Part shown: positions 7,310 through 16,880 of the stretch, one piece after another
How the letters are laid out: each line of letters starts with the position of its first letter
How positions within the stretch are numbered: the stretch's first letter is position 1
Notes under the pieces: model-generated
Told to the model about the DNA's origin: nothing
What the model saw: the letters and a program-made list of their open reading frames with translations, nothing else
Databases searched by the model: none
Assembly (NCBI RefSeq): GCF_005049235.1
Contig: NZ_SUMD01000012.1
Span: 62,001-126,000 of the forward strand
Origin: Rhodococcus oryzae
GTDB taxonomy: Bacteria; Actinomycetota; Actinomycetes; Mycobacteriales; Mycobacteriaceae
Length of the DNA: 64,000 nucleotides
Direction of reading: 5' to 3'
Made by a program: the position numbers and the translations under genes

Positions 7310-8707
7310 TCACCAGCGCGCGGCGGCGGCGAACAATCCGTTCGGGTCGAACCGGTCACGGATCTCGGACAACCGTCGGCGCTCCTGCGGACCCCAGGCC
7401 GCCCGTACCCGGTCGGCGGGGGCGCCGTCGGCTCCGCCCGCGAAGTTCATCAAGGCCCCGCCGGTCCCCCACGGCTCCATCGCGGACAGCACCGAGTCCA
7501 ACGCACCCGGGACGACGTCCGCGATGGGTGGCGCGAGCACGCCGACCGCGAAGAGGCTGAACGCCGCGTCCCTGCCCGCCACCGCGTTCGGGACCTCGGC
7601 GCCGCGCGCCAGCGCCCCACCCATAGCCCGGATCTCCGCCAGCACCAGTGGCAGGCCCCCAGCGGGCCCGACCGTGGCGAGGAACTCGTCGATCGCCTCG
7701 GCCGGCAGCCGGCGCAACAGCATGGACCGCTCGGCGCCCGGCATCGGGTCGGTGGGATCGGCGTGGATCGACCCCACATCCGCGTACATGATCTCGGTGA
7801 CGGTATCGATGATCGGCTCGGCCAGCGCGCGCAGCGGTGCCAGCAGCTCCTCCCCGTCCTCCGTCTCGCTGACGTGCGCATAACGCAGGTGCAGCACGGT
7901 GCGGCCGCGCAGGGCCTCGGGCAGGACGGGCAGCGGCGGGAAGTTCACCACCGCGACCGAGGAGCTCACCGACTCGGGAATCCGGTGCACCCAGTCCCGC
8001 CAGCCGTGCAGGACCCGCGGCGCGTCGAGGAAGTCGAAGAACATGCCGCCTGCGTACACGGTCTGAATCGGGAAGAGCCGGAACGTGATCTGCGTGACGA
8101 TCCCGAACGCCGCCCCGCCGCCGCGCAACGCCCAGAACAGGTCCGGTTCACTCGTCTCGCTGACCCGGCGCAACTGGCCGTCGGCGGTCACCACCTCGAT
8201 CTCGATGACATGGTCGGCCGCGAAACCGTGGGTCCGGGCCACCGGGCCGATCCCGCCGCCGAGGGTGTAGCCGACGACCCCGACCTCCGTCGCGGACCCA
8301 CACAGCGCGGCGAGCCCGTGTGGTGAAGCGGCGTCGAGCACCTGCTGCCACCGCACACCCGCCCCGACGGTCGCCGTCCTGGCGTGCGGGTCGATGACGA
8401 TCGAGTCGAGGAGCCGGGTGTTGATCAGGATCGACCCGGGGCCGGTGGCCGCGGCGCCGTGCCCGGTGGCCTGGACCGCGATCGACAACCCGGCGGCGGC
8501 CGCGGTCCCGACGGCCGCCGCGACGTCCGCGGCGCTCGACGCGACCAGCACCGCAGCCGGACGGTGCGCGGTGGCGGTGTTGAACGACGCGACGGACAGG
8601 TCGAAGCCGCCGTCGCCCGGCGCGTGCACCGGTCCGGCCGTTGCGGCGCCAAGGCGCTCGGCCAGTGAGGGCAGGACGGGTGAGGATTCTTCGATGCTGG
8701 TGGACAC
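7310..8707 (-). CDS. FAD-dependent oxidoreductase, berberine-bridge-enzyme-like
   Basis: This 465-residue PCMH-type flavoprotein has the layout of the berberine bridge enzyme family: an N-terminal FAD-binding domain, a substrate domain and a short C-terminal BBE segment (WGPQERRRLSEIRDRFDPNGLF). H83 (TGHGAA) and C136 (LCGSA) sit where members of this family bind FAD through two covalent bonds, and GYTLGGGIG contacts the cofactor. Such enzymes oxidise alcohols, sugars or secondary metabolites with O2. The substrate is unknown. It lies 52 nt downstream of a SARP regulator on the same strand and may be its target. Confidence 0.85.
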   Translation of the reverse strand: MSTSIEESSPVLPSLAERLGAATAGPVHAPGDGGFDLSVASFNTATAHRPAAVLVASSAADVAAAVGTAAAAGLSIAVQATGHGAAATGPGSILINTRLLDSIVIDPHARTATVGAGVRWQQVLDAASPHGLAALCGSATEVGVVGYTLGGGIGPVARTHGFAADHVIEIEVVTADGQLRRVSETSEPDLFWALRGGGAAFGIVTQITFRLFPIQTVYAGGMFFDFLDAPRVLHGWRDWVHRIPESVSSSVAVVNFPPLPVLPEALRGRTVLHLRYAHVSETEDGEELLAPLRALAEPIIDTVTEIMYADVGSIHADPTDPMPGAERSMLLRRLPAEAIDEFLATVGPAGGLPLVLAEIRAMGGALARGAEVPNAVAGRDAAFSLFAVGVLAPPIADVVPGALDSVLSAMEPWGTGGALMNFAGGADGAPADRVRAAWGPQERRRLSEIRDRFDPNGLFAAAARW

Positions 8708-8759
8708 GGGGATCCCTTCGCTCGATCGGAACTGTCCACCACAGGACAGCCGACCGCTC

Positions 8760-11618
8760 TTACCGCGCTCTTACGGCCGGCTTGGCACGCTCTCCCCCGA
8801 CCAGGCCGGACAGCAGCGCGTTGATCTGCGCCCGGTCGAGGTCCGCTCCCCGTGCGGCGTGCAGGGCGTAGTCCTGTGCGCTGAGCGCATCGCGCACCGC
8901 GGCCGCCTCCCGGGGACCGTCGATCGGGTCCATCCCCTCCGGCAGGAACCCGATCCGGCCGCCCAGTGACTGCACCGCCCCCGCGAGCACGGCGGCCTCC
9001 ACGGGGCGCCCGGCGCCGGCCAGGACGGCGGCGGCGGTGTGCATCAGCACCAGCCAGGACGTCACGTCACCGTCCTCCTCGATGACCGACTGCATGTCCC
9101 CTGCCGCCGACATCGCGGCCGCCACGTCGCCCGCGTCCATCGCCGACTTCATCAGAGCCCACGTCGAGGAGCCGACCGACCACCTGTTGCCGATGCGCTC
9201 GGCGATGGCGATCGCCGTCACCAGCTCCGCGCGCGCCTCGAGCGGGCGGCCGTGATTGCGCAGCAACATCCCGTAGACCATCCGGGCGTCCGCCTCGGCG
9301 AAGCCGGACCCGAGTCTGCGCGCGGTCGCGGCGCTCTCGCGGACGAGCTCGAGACCCGCGTCGTGGTTGCCGTCCATCGACAGGAAGTAGCCGCACCATG
9401 CGCTCAATCGGGCTGCCTCGGCACGGTCGCCTGTCGCCGCCCACGCGGCGGCGGACTCCCGCGCGGCGTCGGACGCGGCAGCCCTGTTCCCGGTGAGATA
9501 GGTCAACGACGCGACGCCTGCCATCGCGCGCGCGAACTGTCGCCGTTCGGGGGCGAGGTGGTCCGCCGCGACCGCGTCGAGGGCCGCGTGCAGGAAGCCG
9601 AGTCCCTCCCCGATACGGCCCATCCGATACCAGAACCAGTACAGCCCACCGGCCAGCTCGAGGGCGTAATGCGGCTCACCCGCGGCGAGCGCGGACACCA
9701 GCGCCGCGCGGTGCTCGGCCTGGTCGGCGGAGAGCTCCCGCATCACCTCCGCCGAGTTCGGGCCGTACAGCGCGGACTGGCGGGCGGCGACCCGGGCCAG
9801 CACATGCGTCCGGTGCCTCGCCTCGGTCCGCCGACGCTCCGCCGGGTCGGACTGCTGCCACGCGAAATGCTTGATGGTCCGCAGCATTCGGTAGCGCCGG
9901 GGCGAGGTGCCCGGCAGGACGGTGAGCAGCGATCGGCGCACCAGGGCGGTCAGCGGCTGCACCGCGGCGACCGCCGACGGAGCCCCGGTGACGGCCGCGG
10001 CTCCGTCGATGTCAAAGCTGCCCGCGAACACCGCCACCTGCCGCAGCACGACCGCCTGCTGGTCGTCCAGCAGCCGGTAGCTCCAGTCGATGGTGTCCGC
10101 GAGCCTGCGCTGCCGGGGTGGGGCGCTTCGAGACCCACCGCGCAGGAGGGTGAAGCGATCCTCCAACCCGTCGGCGATCTGCTGCTCCGAGAGCACCCGC
10201 AGCTGTGCGGTCGCGAGTTCGATGCCGAGCGGGATGCCGTCGAGTTCGGCGCAGATCGTGCGCACCGTCGCGGCATTGGCCTCGCCGAGGGCCCACCCGG
10301 GCACCACGCCGCCCGCGCGCGCCGCGAACAGATCCCGTGCCTCGTCCGGTGCGAGCGGCGGGACCTCGTGCAGCGCCTCGCCGTCCACCTCGAGGGGTTC
10401 GCGGCTGGTGGCGAGCAGCTGCACCTCCGGGCACAGGTCGGCAAGCGTGACGGCCAGCGCCGCGGCCTCCGCGACGACGTGCTCGCAGTTGTCGAGGATC
10501 ATCAACATCGTTTTTCGCCCGGCCAGCACTCCGGCGAGGTGCTCCGCGCTGCCGACCCCTGGCAGCCCGAGCGCCGATGCCACCGCGGGCACGATCAGCG
10601 CGCCGTCGGTGAGGGCGCCGAGATCCACCATCCACGGGCCGTCCGCGTCACGTCTGCGCCGCGCGACCTCGATCGCGAGTCTGGTCTTGCCAACCCCACC
10701 CGGTCCGACGAGGGTGACCAGGGGGTGTTCGCGCAGCGCCGTGGCAACCGATTCGATGTCGGTCGCCCGGCCCACCAGCAGGCTCCGTGGAGAAGGCAGG
10801 TTGGGCGCCCCCGGCTGGTCGGGTTCGGCCGGGGGCGGCGGCGCCGCCTGACCGTGCAGCGCGGCGTCCTGCGCCAACACGGCAGCCTCGAGCTGTCGCA
10901 GACCCATGCCGGGGTCGATGCCGAGTTCGTCGTCCAGGATCGCCCTGATCCGGCGCAGCGCGGCCAGCGCGTCGGACTGTCGACCGCCGCGGTACAGCGC
11001 GAGAACCAGGATCTCCCAGATCCGCTCGTCCAGGGGATGTTCGGCGGCCAGGGCCTCCGCCTCCGCGGCCACCTCCGCGAATCGCTCCCGGCGCAGGCCC
11101 ACCTCGAGCAGCGACCTGCGGGTCTCGAGGTGCATCGCGGTCAGCCGGGCGATCTCGGGCGTGGTGAACTCGGAACCGGCGATGTCGGCGTACGGCGAGC
11201 CCCGCCACAGCGACAGTGCCTCCAGGTAGGCGGCCGCCGCCCCGTCCGCGGAGGTGTCCGCGGCCTCGGCGCCGAGCCGGACCAACTCCTCGAACCGCGC
11301 GACGTCGACGCTTCCGCGCTCGGCGGACAGCAGGTACCGGCTGCCGTCGCGCACCAGCACCCCGTCCTCGCGCCTGGCCCTGTCCGGGCTGAGCAGATCG
11401 CGCAGTTTGGAGATCGCGACGTGCAACGAACTGAGCTTGGGCTGGTCCAGGTCGTGCCACACCTGGGCCAGGAGACGGTCGGCGGACACGGAGTGCGGGT
11501 AGGCGAGGACGAGCGCCGCGAGCAGCGCGCGCTGACGGGCACCACCGAGGTCTATCGGGCGTCCGTCGCGGAGCGCGGCGACGGGCCCGAGCACCCGTAG
11601 TTCCAGGCCGTCCGGCAT
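8760..11618 (-). CDS. AfsR/SARP-family transcriptional regulator
   Basis: This 952-residue regulator has three parts. Residues 1-90 form an OmpR-type winged helix (LRVLGPVAAL, GGARQRALLAAL), and residues 95-250 a bacterial transcriptional activation domain (FEELVRLG, ELGIDPGMGLRQLE). An NB-ARC ATPase follows, with Walker A GPGGVGKT at 305-312 and Walker B LMILDNCEHV around 375. The C-terminal third is helical, like TPR repeats. SARP regulators usually activate secondary-metabolite genes. No biosynthetic cluster is present; the only co-directional neighbour is the FAD oxidase immediately downstream. Confidence 0.9.
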   Translation of the reverse strand: MPDGLELRVLGPVAALRDGRPIDLGGARQRALLAALVLAYPHSVSADRLLAQVWHDLDQPKLSSLHVAISKLRDLLSPDRARREDGVLVRDGSRYLLSAERGSVDVARFEELVRLGAEAADTSADGAAAAYLEALSLWRGSPYADIAGSEFTTPEIARLTAMHLETRRSLLEVGLRRERFAEVAAEAEALAAEHPLDERIWEILVLALYRGGRQSDALAALRRIRAILDDELGIDPGMGLRQLEAAVLAQDAALHGQAAPPPPAEPDQPGAPNLPSPRSLLVGRATDIESVATALREHPLVTLVGPGGVGKTRLAIEVARRRRDADGPWMVDLGALTDGALIVPAVASALGLPGVGSAEHLAGVLAGRKTMLMILDNCEHVVAEAAALAVTLADLCPEVQLLATSREPLEVDGEALHEVPPLAPDEARDLFAARAGGVVPGWALGEANAATVRTICAELDGIPLGIELATAQLRVLSEQQIADGLEDRFTLLRGGSRSAPPRQRRLADTIDWSYRLLDDQQAVVLRQVAVFAGSFDIDGAAAVTGAPSAVAAVQPLTALVRRSLLTVLPGTSPRRYRMLRTIKHFAWQQSDPAERRRTEARHRTHVLARVAARQSALYGPNSAEVMRELSADQAEHRAALVSALAAGEPHYALELAGGLYWFWYRMGRIGEGLGFLHAALDAVAADHLAPERRQFARAMAGVASLTYLTGNRAAASDAARESAAAWAATGDRAEAARLSAWCGYFLSMDGNHDAGLELVRESAATARRLGSGFAEADARMVYGMLLRNHGRPLEARAELVTAIAIAERIGNRWSVGSSTWALMKSAMDAGDVAAAMSAAGDMQSVIEEDGDVTSWLVLMHTAAAVLAGAGRPVEAAVLAGAVQSLGGRIGFLPEGMDPIDGPREAAAVRDALSAQDYALHAARGADLDRAQINALLSGLVGGERAKPAVRAR

Positions 11619-11694
11619 GCCCGCCCCCTCCTCAGCGCCGCCGATTCCCCTGAGCGCCAGAGGTTACCGGACGCGCCTGCCCGCCCGGGCCGTC

Positions 11695-12771
11695 TCAGCC
11701 CCTCGGCACGACCCTCGAGAGCACCCCGGGCAGCGGGTGCCAGTCCGCGGTCACCACGCTCGCGTTGCCTGCCGCGAGTTCGTCGACGCGGGCCCGCGCC
11801 GCTTCCTCCGACGGACTGGTGCCGTCGATCGCGGGGGCGACCTGGTGCGCGTCGGTCATCACCAGGAGGTAGCCGCGATCGCGATACCAGCCCGTGTCGA
11901 TGCCGCCGTTCACGAACGCGGCGGCGTCCCCGTCGAAGATCACGAACCACGGCCGGATCGTGGCGTCCGGATACCGGGCCTGGCGGGGGTCGCCCGCCTC
12001 GGCGCGATGCACGGCGGGGAAGGCGACGGCCTCGTCCAGCGTGCCCGCCGCGGCCAGATCCCGGAGGTGGGTGGCGTATTCGACGTCCGTCCACAGCGGA
12101 TCGGCCGGGTTCTTCTCCTCCACGGTCCCCGGGATCAGCTCGACGATGAACTTGCCCGCCAGCTCGCCCCGCCCGGGCCAGCCGTCAGCGCGCACGGCCT
12201 CGTCGAGGGTGACGGGCGCGCCGCCGGTCAGATCGGACGGCCGGAACAGCGCGGAGCCGAGCCGATCGTCGAGAAGGGCGTCGAACTCGCGCGGGCCGAG
12301 CCCGCCGGGGGCGTTGAAGCCGTCCTTCATCTCGATCTTGATCATCACCGGCCGATGGCCGGGGTTCGCGTCGTGCCAGACCCGGAGATCGGCGAGGCAC
12401 CCGGCGAGATCCTGATCCCGGGACAGGCCCCGCAACTGCTCCGGCGCGGTCGCGTTCGCGCAGTTGTTGGCGTTCGCCAGCGGATTCTCGTGCGAGACCC
12501 GCCAATCACTCATGCCGCCACCCTTGGCAACCACGTCGAAACTGTTGGTCCAGACGTCGAGTTCGATCAGGCCCGCTCCCGAATCCAGCGCGTCCGCGAG
12601 GTGCTCGTACGTCTGCTGCTCGTAGGCGTTGTGCACGCCGACCGCGGTGGTCGCCGAGTACGGCGATCCGGATGCGCCCACCGTATCCGCCTGGGCGGGC
12701 GCGGCACTGACCAGCAGGACCGCAGCGGTGGCGGCAAGGGCGGCGATGCCTGCCCGTCGAGAAGGATTCAC
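11695..12771 (-). CDS. Secreted PI-PLC-like phosphodiesterase
   Basis: This 358-residue exported protein has a signal peptide (arginines, an Ala/Leu core, cleavage near APAQAD at residue 28). The mature sequence has the TIM-barrel layout of the phosphoinositide-specific phospholipase C-like superfamily (the bacterial Ca2+-dependent PLC group): VGVHNAYEQ carries the first catalytic His, LIELDVW the metal-binding acidic pair, and WRVSHENP the second His, with IKIEMKD on a later strand. It probably cleaves a glycerophospho- or phosphoinositol-type substrate outside the membrane. The exact substrate is not determined. It is transcribed alone, just upstream of the SARP gene. Confidence 0.75.
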   Translation of the reverse strand: MNPSRRAGIAALAATAAVLLVSAAPAQADTVGASGSPYSATTAVGVHNAYEQQTYEHLADALDSGAGLIELDVWTNSFDVVAKGGGMSDWRVSHENPLANANNCANATAPEQLRGLSRDQDLAGCLADLRVWHDANPGHRPVMIKIEMKDGFNAPGGLGPREFDALLDDRLGSALFRPSDLTGGAPVTLDEAVRADGWPGRGELAGKFIVELIPGTVEEKNPADPLWTDVEYATHLRDLAAAGTLDEAVAFPAVHRAEAGDPRQARYPDATIRPWFVIFDGDAAAFVNGGIDTGWYRDRGYLLVMTDAHQVAPAIDGTSPSEEAARARVDELAAGNASVVTADWHPLPGVLSRVVPRG

Positions 12772-12886
12772 GTGGTGCTGCCTTTACGATGAACGGAGGG
12801 TGAACACCGGGCAGCGTACGGGCATCGAGCGCCGCCGGGTTCCGTTCCAGCCGAGTTGGATACCTCCCGAACGAAGGGCACCGACC

Positions 12887-13348
12887 TTGTCGAACACCGA
12901 GATTCAGCTCACCCAGCACGTGGCGGCGACGCCTGCGAAGGTCTGGGCGGTGCTCACCGACCTCGACGCGGCCGCGACGACGCTCACCGGGGTGATCAGC
13001 ACGGAGCGGGTCGCGGGCGAGGGCTACGTCGTGGGCACCCGCTGGCGGGAGACCCGCAAGATGCTGGGCAAGGAAGCAACCGAGGAGATGTGGGTCGCCG
13101 AGGTGGACCCGGAGCGCCGGACCGTGGTGAAGGCGAACTCCCGCGGCGCCGACTACACGACGTCCTTCACCCTCGCCCCGAGCGGCGACGGCACCGACCT
13201 CTCGATGACCTTCACCGCGGACCCCGGCAAATCCAGCGTCCTGGCGAAGCTGCTGATGAAGGTCTTCGGCGGTCTCGGCGCGAAGGCCACCGCGAAGATG
13301 ATGGCGCAGGATCTGCGGGACATCGCGGCCGCCGCCGAGGCGGCCTGA
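12887..13348 (+). CDS. SRPBCC-family (START-like) protein
   Basis: This 153-residue protein of the polyketide cyclase/dehydrase and lipid-transport superfamily starts like many members (IQLTQHVAATPAKVWAVLTD). It has the alternating strand pattern and a long C-terminal helix (AKMMAQDLRDIAAAAEA). The start is TTG at 12887, chosen because GAAGGG lies 8 nt upstream and the domain begins at once; the open frame continues upstream with no homology. These proteins bind a hydrophobic ligand in a helix-grip cavity, and the ligand cannot be predicted. It is convergent with the esterase gene, with only 15 nt between the stops. Confidence 0.85.
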   Translation: MSNTEIQLTQHVAATPAKVWAVLTDLDAAATTLTGVISTERVAGEGYVVGTRWRETRKMLGKEATEEMWVAEVDPERRTVVKANSRGADYTTSFTLAPSGDGTDLSMTFTADPGKSSVLAKLLMKVFGGLGAKATAKMMAQDLRDIAAAAEAA

Positions 13349-13363
13349 CTCCGGTTCGCCGGG

Positions 13364-14347
13364 TCAGGCGCCGATCGAGGCCTTGAGCATCGGCAGCATC
13401 GCCCACAGCTGGTCCTGCCAGTACGGCCATGCGTGGGTTCCCGTCGCCGGGAAGTCGAAGTGGGCGGAATCGATGCCCATGGTCATCAGCCGCACCTGGA
13501 AGGCCCTGGTCTGGGCCAGCGAGAGCGCCTCGAGGCCCATTCCCGTCGCGGTGTTGACGTAGTCGATCGGGTACACCGGGCGGTTGTGCACGCCCGGCAG
13601 ACCGCTGCCTGCCGCGATCCACATCGGTAGCCCGCGCAGGCCCTCGGCCTGGACGAACGGGTCGTGCCGCAACCAGGCCGCGTCCCAGGGCGGGCCCCAC
13701 ATGCAGTCCGAGTTGTACAGACCCGCGTCGAGCATCGCGATGCGGATGGCCTCCCGCATCCCGGGCGCCGACAGGTTGAGGTAGCCCGACATCGCGCCGG
13801 CGAAGGTGAACTGGTTGCGGTGGTGGGCCGCCAGGATCAGTGCCGCGTTGCCGCCCATCGACAACCCGACGACGGCGTTACTGGTGCGGCTGATGCCGTA
13901 TCTGGCCGCGAGGTGGTCGGGCAGGTTCTGGGTGAGAAACGACTCCCACATGTACTTGTACGGCTGGTTGGTGAAGTTGTTCGGGGCATACCAGTCCGCG
14001 TAGAAGCTGGACTCGCCGCCGACCGGTTCGATCACGTTGACGCCGTGATCCGACAGCCAGGCGGCGTTGGTCTCGTGTTCCCAGCCGCTCATGTCGTTGG
14101 TCGCCCGGATCCCGTCGAGCAGGTAGACGGCCTTGTTGCTGCCGTTGTTCGCCAGCCACATCCGGACCTTGATGTGCCCGACCCCGCCGGGCGCAGGCAC
14201 CCAGTCCTCGTGGAACCGGTCGTACGGATTGGCCGAGGCGGGCGCGGCGGCGCCGAGCGCCAGTCCGAGCGGTAGCACCAGTGCCGCGATCAGCAGCAGC
14301 ACCGCGGTCCGTGCTCCGTCTTGGACACCCCTCGTAGATCCGCGCAT
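13364..14347 (-). CDS. Antigen 85-type mycolyltransferase/esterase
   Basis: This secreted alpha/beta-hydrolase belongs to the esterase D/Ag85 family, which transfers mycolic acids to trehalose or arabinogalactan outside the membrane. A signal peptide ends near APASANP. The nucleophile elbow is GLSMGG, and the C-terminal catalytic His lies in THAWPYWQ. The N-terminal half has the typical YLLDGIRA and NVIEPVGG segments. GGAGG at 14354-14358 favours the ATG at 14347 (327 residues) over 14353 or 14371. The gene indicates a mycolate-containing cell envelope. A plain esterase role cannot be excluded. Confidence 0.88.
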   Translation of the reverse strand: MRGSTRGVQDGARTAVLLLIAALVLPLGLALGAAAPASANPYDRFHEDWVPAPGGVGHIKVRMWLANNGSNKAVYLLDGIRATNDMSGWEHETNAAWLSDHGVNVIEPVGGESSFYADWYAPNNFTNQPYKYMWESFLTQNLPDHLAARYGISRTSNAVVGLSMGGNAALILAAHHRNQFTFAGAMSGYLNLSAPGMREAIRIAMLDAGLYNSDCMWGPPWDAAWLRHDPFVQAEGLRGLPMWIAAGSGLPGVHNRPVYPIDYVNTATGMGLEALSLAQTRAFQVRLMTMGIDSAHFDFPATGTHAWPYWQDQLWAMLPMLKASIGA

Positions 14348-14651
14348 CGCCATCGACCTCCGTCGTGACATGAGTCACATTGGCACCACGCTATTCCCCT
14401 CGCCCGCCCCCGAGTCGCCTGCTCCGCGCAATCGTTACCTGCATGTGGCCCGGCCCGACACCGTTCCGCGACCCCGAACACCCCGGTGCGCTGGAGAGAC
14501 CAGCCAAAGAATTACCATCAAACCAACCGATAGGTATGTCCGTTTTGGATACATTGACCGGCGAATGTGGCACGGCCACGAAGATCCTTGGGGAGGGGCG
14601 GCATCATGCGGGGAACGTGGTCGAATCGGGGACGCCGGAGGGCGGTCGGTC

Positions 14652-14843
14652 ATGCCTAGGCCAGGCCCGGTCCGGCCCCTGGTCGGGGTCAAGATGGACG
14701 CCGTGCGGATCGAGGAGTACGACGCCCAGGCCCAGCAGGAGGGCCTGCTGATGAAGTCCGGCAAACCCAACCGATCCGAACTGATCCGGATCAAGCTGGC
14801 GTTCGCCGACGAGCACATGCCGAACGGCTGGCGCCCCGTCTGA
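14652..14843 (+). CDS. Small hypothetical protein, possible ribbon-helix-helix fold
   Basis: This frame of 63 residues has high third-position GC and ends 9 nt before the stop of the convergent BacA-type gene. The C-terminal half (GKPNRSELIRIKLAFADEHM) resembles the Ser/Arg-rich second helix of ribbon-helix-helix proteins, but the family is not recognised with certainty. No clear RBS precedes the ATG, and an internal ATG at 14694 is an alternative start. The 280 nt upstream, shared with the mycolyltransferase promoter, hold no other gene that I can support. Confidence 0.45.
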   Translation: MPRPGPVRPLVGVKMDAVRIEEYDAQAQQEGLLMKSGKPNRSELIRIKLAFADEHMPNGWRPV

Positions 14844-14852
14844 CCGCCCGTC

Positions 14853-16712
14853 CTACACCGTCACCGGCACCGGGGACAGGTCCCATGGCCCGTCGCCCGC
14901 GAGCTGTAGCTGCTGGGCGTGGTGCTGGTCGACCGTGCTGCGGTGGCTGACGCTGACCAGAATGGTGTCGGGCACCTCGGTCCGGATCAGGCTGTACAGC
15001 GAGTACTCGAGTCCCTCGTCGACGGCGGAGGTGGCCTCGTCCAGGAACACCAGCTCCGGCCGGATCAGCAGGATGCGGGCGAACGCGATCCGCTGCTGCT
15101 CGCCCGGCGAGAGGATCTTCGCCCAGTCCGCCTCCTCGTCGAGCCGATCGACCAGGTTCGCGAGCTGCACCTTGCGCAGGGCCTCCCGAATCGACTCGTC
15201 GTCGAGTTCGTCCGGCGTGCCCGGATAGGCGGCGGCGGTCCGCAGGTCCCCGAGCGGCAGGTACGGCATCTGGGACAGGAACAGCGTCTTGGTCCCGGCG
15301 GGCCGCCGGACCTGCCCCTCGGTGAAGGGCCACATCTCGGCGAGGCTGCGCAGCAGGGTGGTCTTACCACTGCCCGAGCGCCCCTTGACCACGAGGGTGT
15401 CGCCCGGCGCCATCGACAGGTCCAGGTCCTCGATCAGCGAGAACCCGTCCGGCCTGCGCACCTGCACGCCCTCGACCCGCAGCGCGCCCTCGAGCTCCGA
15501 GACCGCGATCGCGGGCAGTTCCCGCGAGTCCGAGTTGGCGTCCATCAGACCGTTGAGACGGATCAGGCTGGCCCGGTACCCGGCGAAGACGTCATAGGAC
15601 TCCCGGAAGAACGAGAGCGAGTCGTGCACCTGGCCGAATGCTGTCGCGGACTGCGTCATGTCGCCGAGGGTGATCGTCCCGTTGAAGAACCGCGGCGCCT
15701 GGATGATGAACGCGAACACCTCGGCGATCTGGTTGACCACCAGGTTCCAGCCGTTGAACTTCAAGGTACGAAAGACGATTCGCCAGTAGTTGCGGATGAC
15801 GGCGGCAAAGCGGAAGAGCAGCCCGTGCCGCTCGACGCCCTCGCCCCGGTAGAAGGCGACGTTCTCGGCGCTGTCGCGGACCCGGACCAGCGCGTAGCGG
15901 AAGTTCGCGGTGAGCCGCTCGTTCCAGAAGTTCAGCTGGATCAGCGGCCGGCCGATCCAGAACGCCACGATGGTCGAGAGCAGCACGTACCCGAACACGA
16001 GAAAGACCATGGCGCGCGGGATCTCGGTGCCGAACACCGTCAGCGGCCCGGACAGGTCCCAGAGGATGGTCGTGAACGACACCAGGGAGACGATCGCGCC
16101 GACCGCACCCATGGACAGCGAGCGCGAGATAGTGACGAAATCGGTGATGTCGGCCTGGATGCGCTGATCGGGGTTGTCGATGGTCTCGTCGACGAACCGG
16201 TCGCGATAGAACGCACGCCCGTGCAGCCAGTCGGTGGTCACGTGCTCGGTCAGCCACACCCGCCAGCGGATGTCGAAGGCCTGGCCGATGTAGAAGATCA
16301 GCAGTGATCGGGCGACGTGGATCGTGGCCAGCACCCCGAAGATCCACAGGCTCCGCCAGAACGCCGCCTTCGCCGCGTCCAACGCACCGACATCGCCCTG
16401 GGCGTAGGACTGCGCGGCCATCTGTAGCGCGGTGTACATCTCGTTGCCCTGGTACGAGAACAGCACGGTCATGCGGACCGCGAAGACCGTCATGAACAGC
16501 ACCACAGCCAGCAGTGCGTACACCGGCGCACTCTCGCGGCCCTTGAAGTAGTCGCCGCTGATGCGCCAGAACTGCCTGCCCCACCGGGTGGTCCGGAAGA
16601 GCACGTAGGCGATCAGGACGAAGCACACCGCCGCGATGGCGAATGCCCGGAATGTCCACATCAGGCTGGTGACGACCTCGTTGTCCCAGTCGAGTCCGCC
16701 GTCTTCCGACAT
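14853..16712 (-). CDS. bacA: SbmA/BacA-type ABC transporter (Rv1819c-like)
   Basis: This fused permease-ATPase has about six transmembrane helices in the first 330 residues and an ABC domain from about residue 395: Walker A GRSGSGKTT, signature LSPGEQQR, Walker B LVFLDEATSAVDE. The permease has SbmA/BacA-family hallmarks (FWRISGDYF, LTEHVTTDWL, IDNPDQRI). Mycobacterial Rv1819c imports vitamin B12 and other hydrophilic molecules, including antimicrobial peptides such as bleomycin. An inward uptake role is expected. The ATG at 16712 has GGGGTGG just upstream; an ATG four codons earlier (16724) is possible. Confidence 0.88.
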   Translation of the reverse strand: MSEDGGLDWDNEVVTSLMWTFRAFAIAAVCFVLIAYVLFRTTRWGRQFWRISGDYFKGRESAPVYALLAVVLFMTVFAVRMTVLFSYQGNEMYTALQMAAQSYAQGDVGALDAAKAAFWRSLWIFGVLATIHVARSLLIFYIGQAFDIRWRVWLTEHVTTDWLHGRAFYRDRFVDETIDNPDQRIQADITDFVTISRSLSMGAVGAIVSLVSFTTILWDLSGPLTVFGTEIPRAMVFLVFGYVLLSTIVAFWIGRPLIQLNFWNERLTANFRYALVRVRDSAENVAFYRGEGVERHGLLFRFAAVIRNYWRIVFRTLKFNGWNLVVNQIAEVFAFIIQAPRFFNGTITLGDMTQSATAFGQVHDSLSFFRESYDVFAGYRASLIRLNGLMDANSDSRELPAIAVSELEGALRVEGVQVRRPDGFSLIEDLDLSMAPGDTLVVKGRSGSGKTTLLRSLAEMWPFTEGQVRRPAGTKTLFLSQMPYLPLGDLRTAAAYPGTPDELDDESIREALRKVQLANLVDRLDEEADWAKILSPGEQQRIAFARILLIRPELVFLDEATSAVDEGLEYSLYSLIRTEVPDTILVSVSHRSTVDQHHAQQLQLAGDGPWDLSPVPVTV

Positions 16713-16880
16713 ACGCCACCCCATTCACGCGGTCACGCGCGCGAGCGACCAGCACGCCCACGCCGTAGAGATGGCGAAGTCTAACCCCGATGACACCCGT
16801 GCAGCGCGACCAACGGCACCGCCGTGCCGTTCCTGCACGCCGTCAACGACTTTCGCGCGCAGTAGCGATGGGCCGGTCGG

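Noticed and set aside
9039-11600. An 853-codon open frame on the plus strand
   Set aside because: It is antisense to the SARP regulator, with low-complexity composition; the minus-strand protein has clear wHTH, BTAD and NB-ARC motifs.
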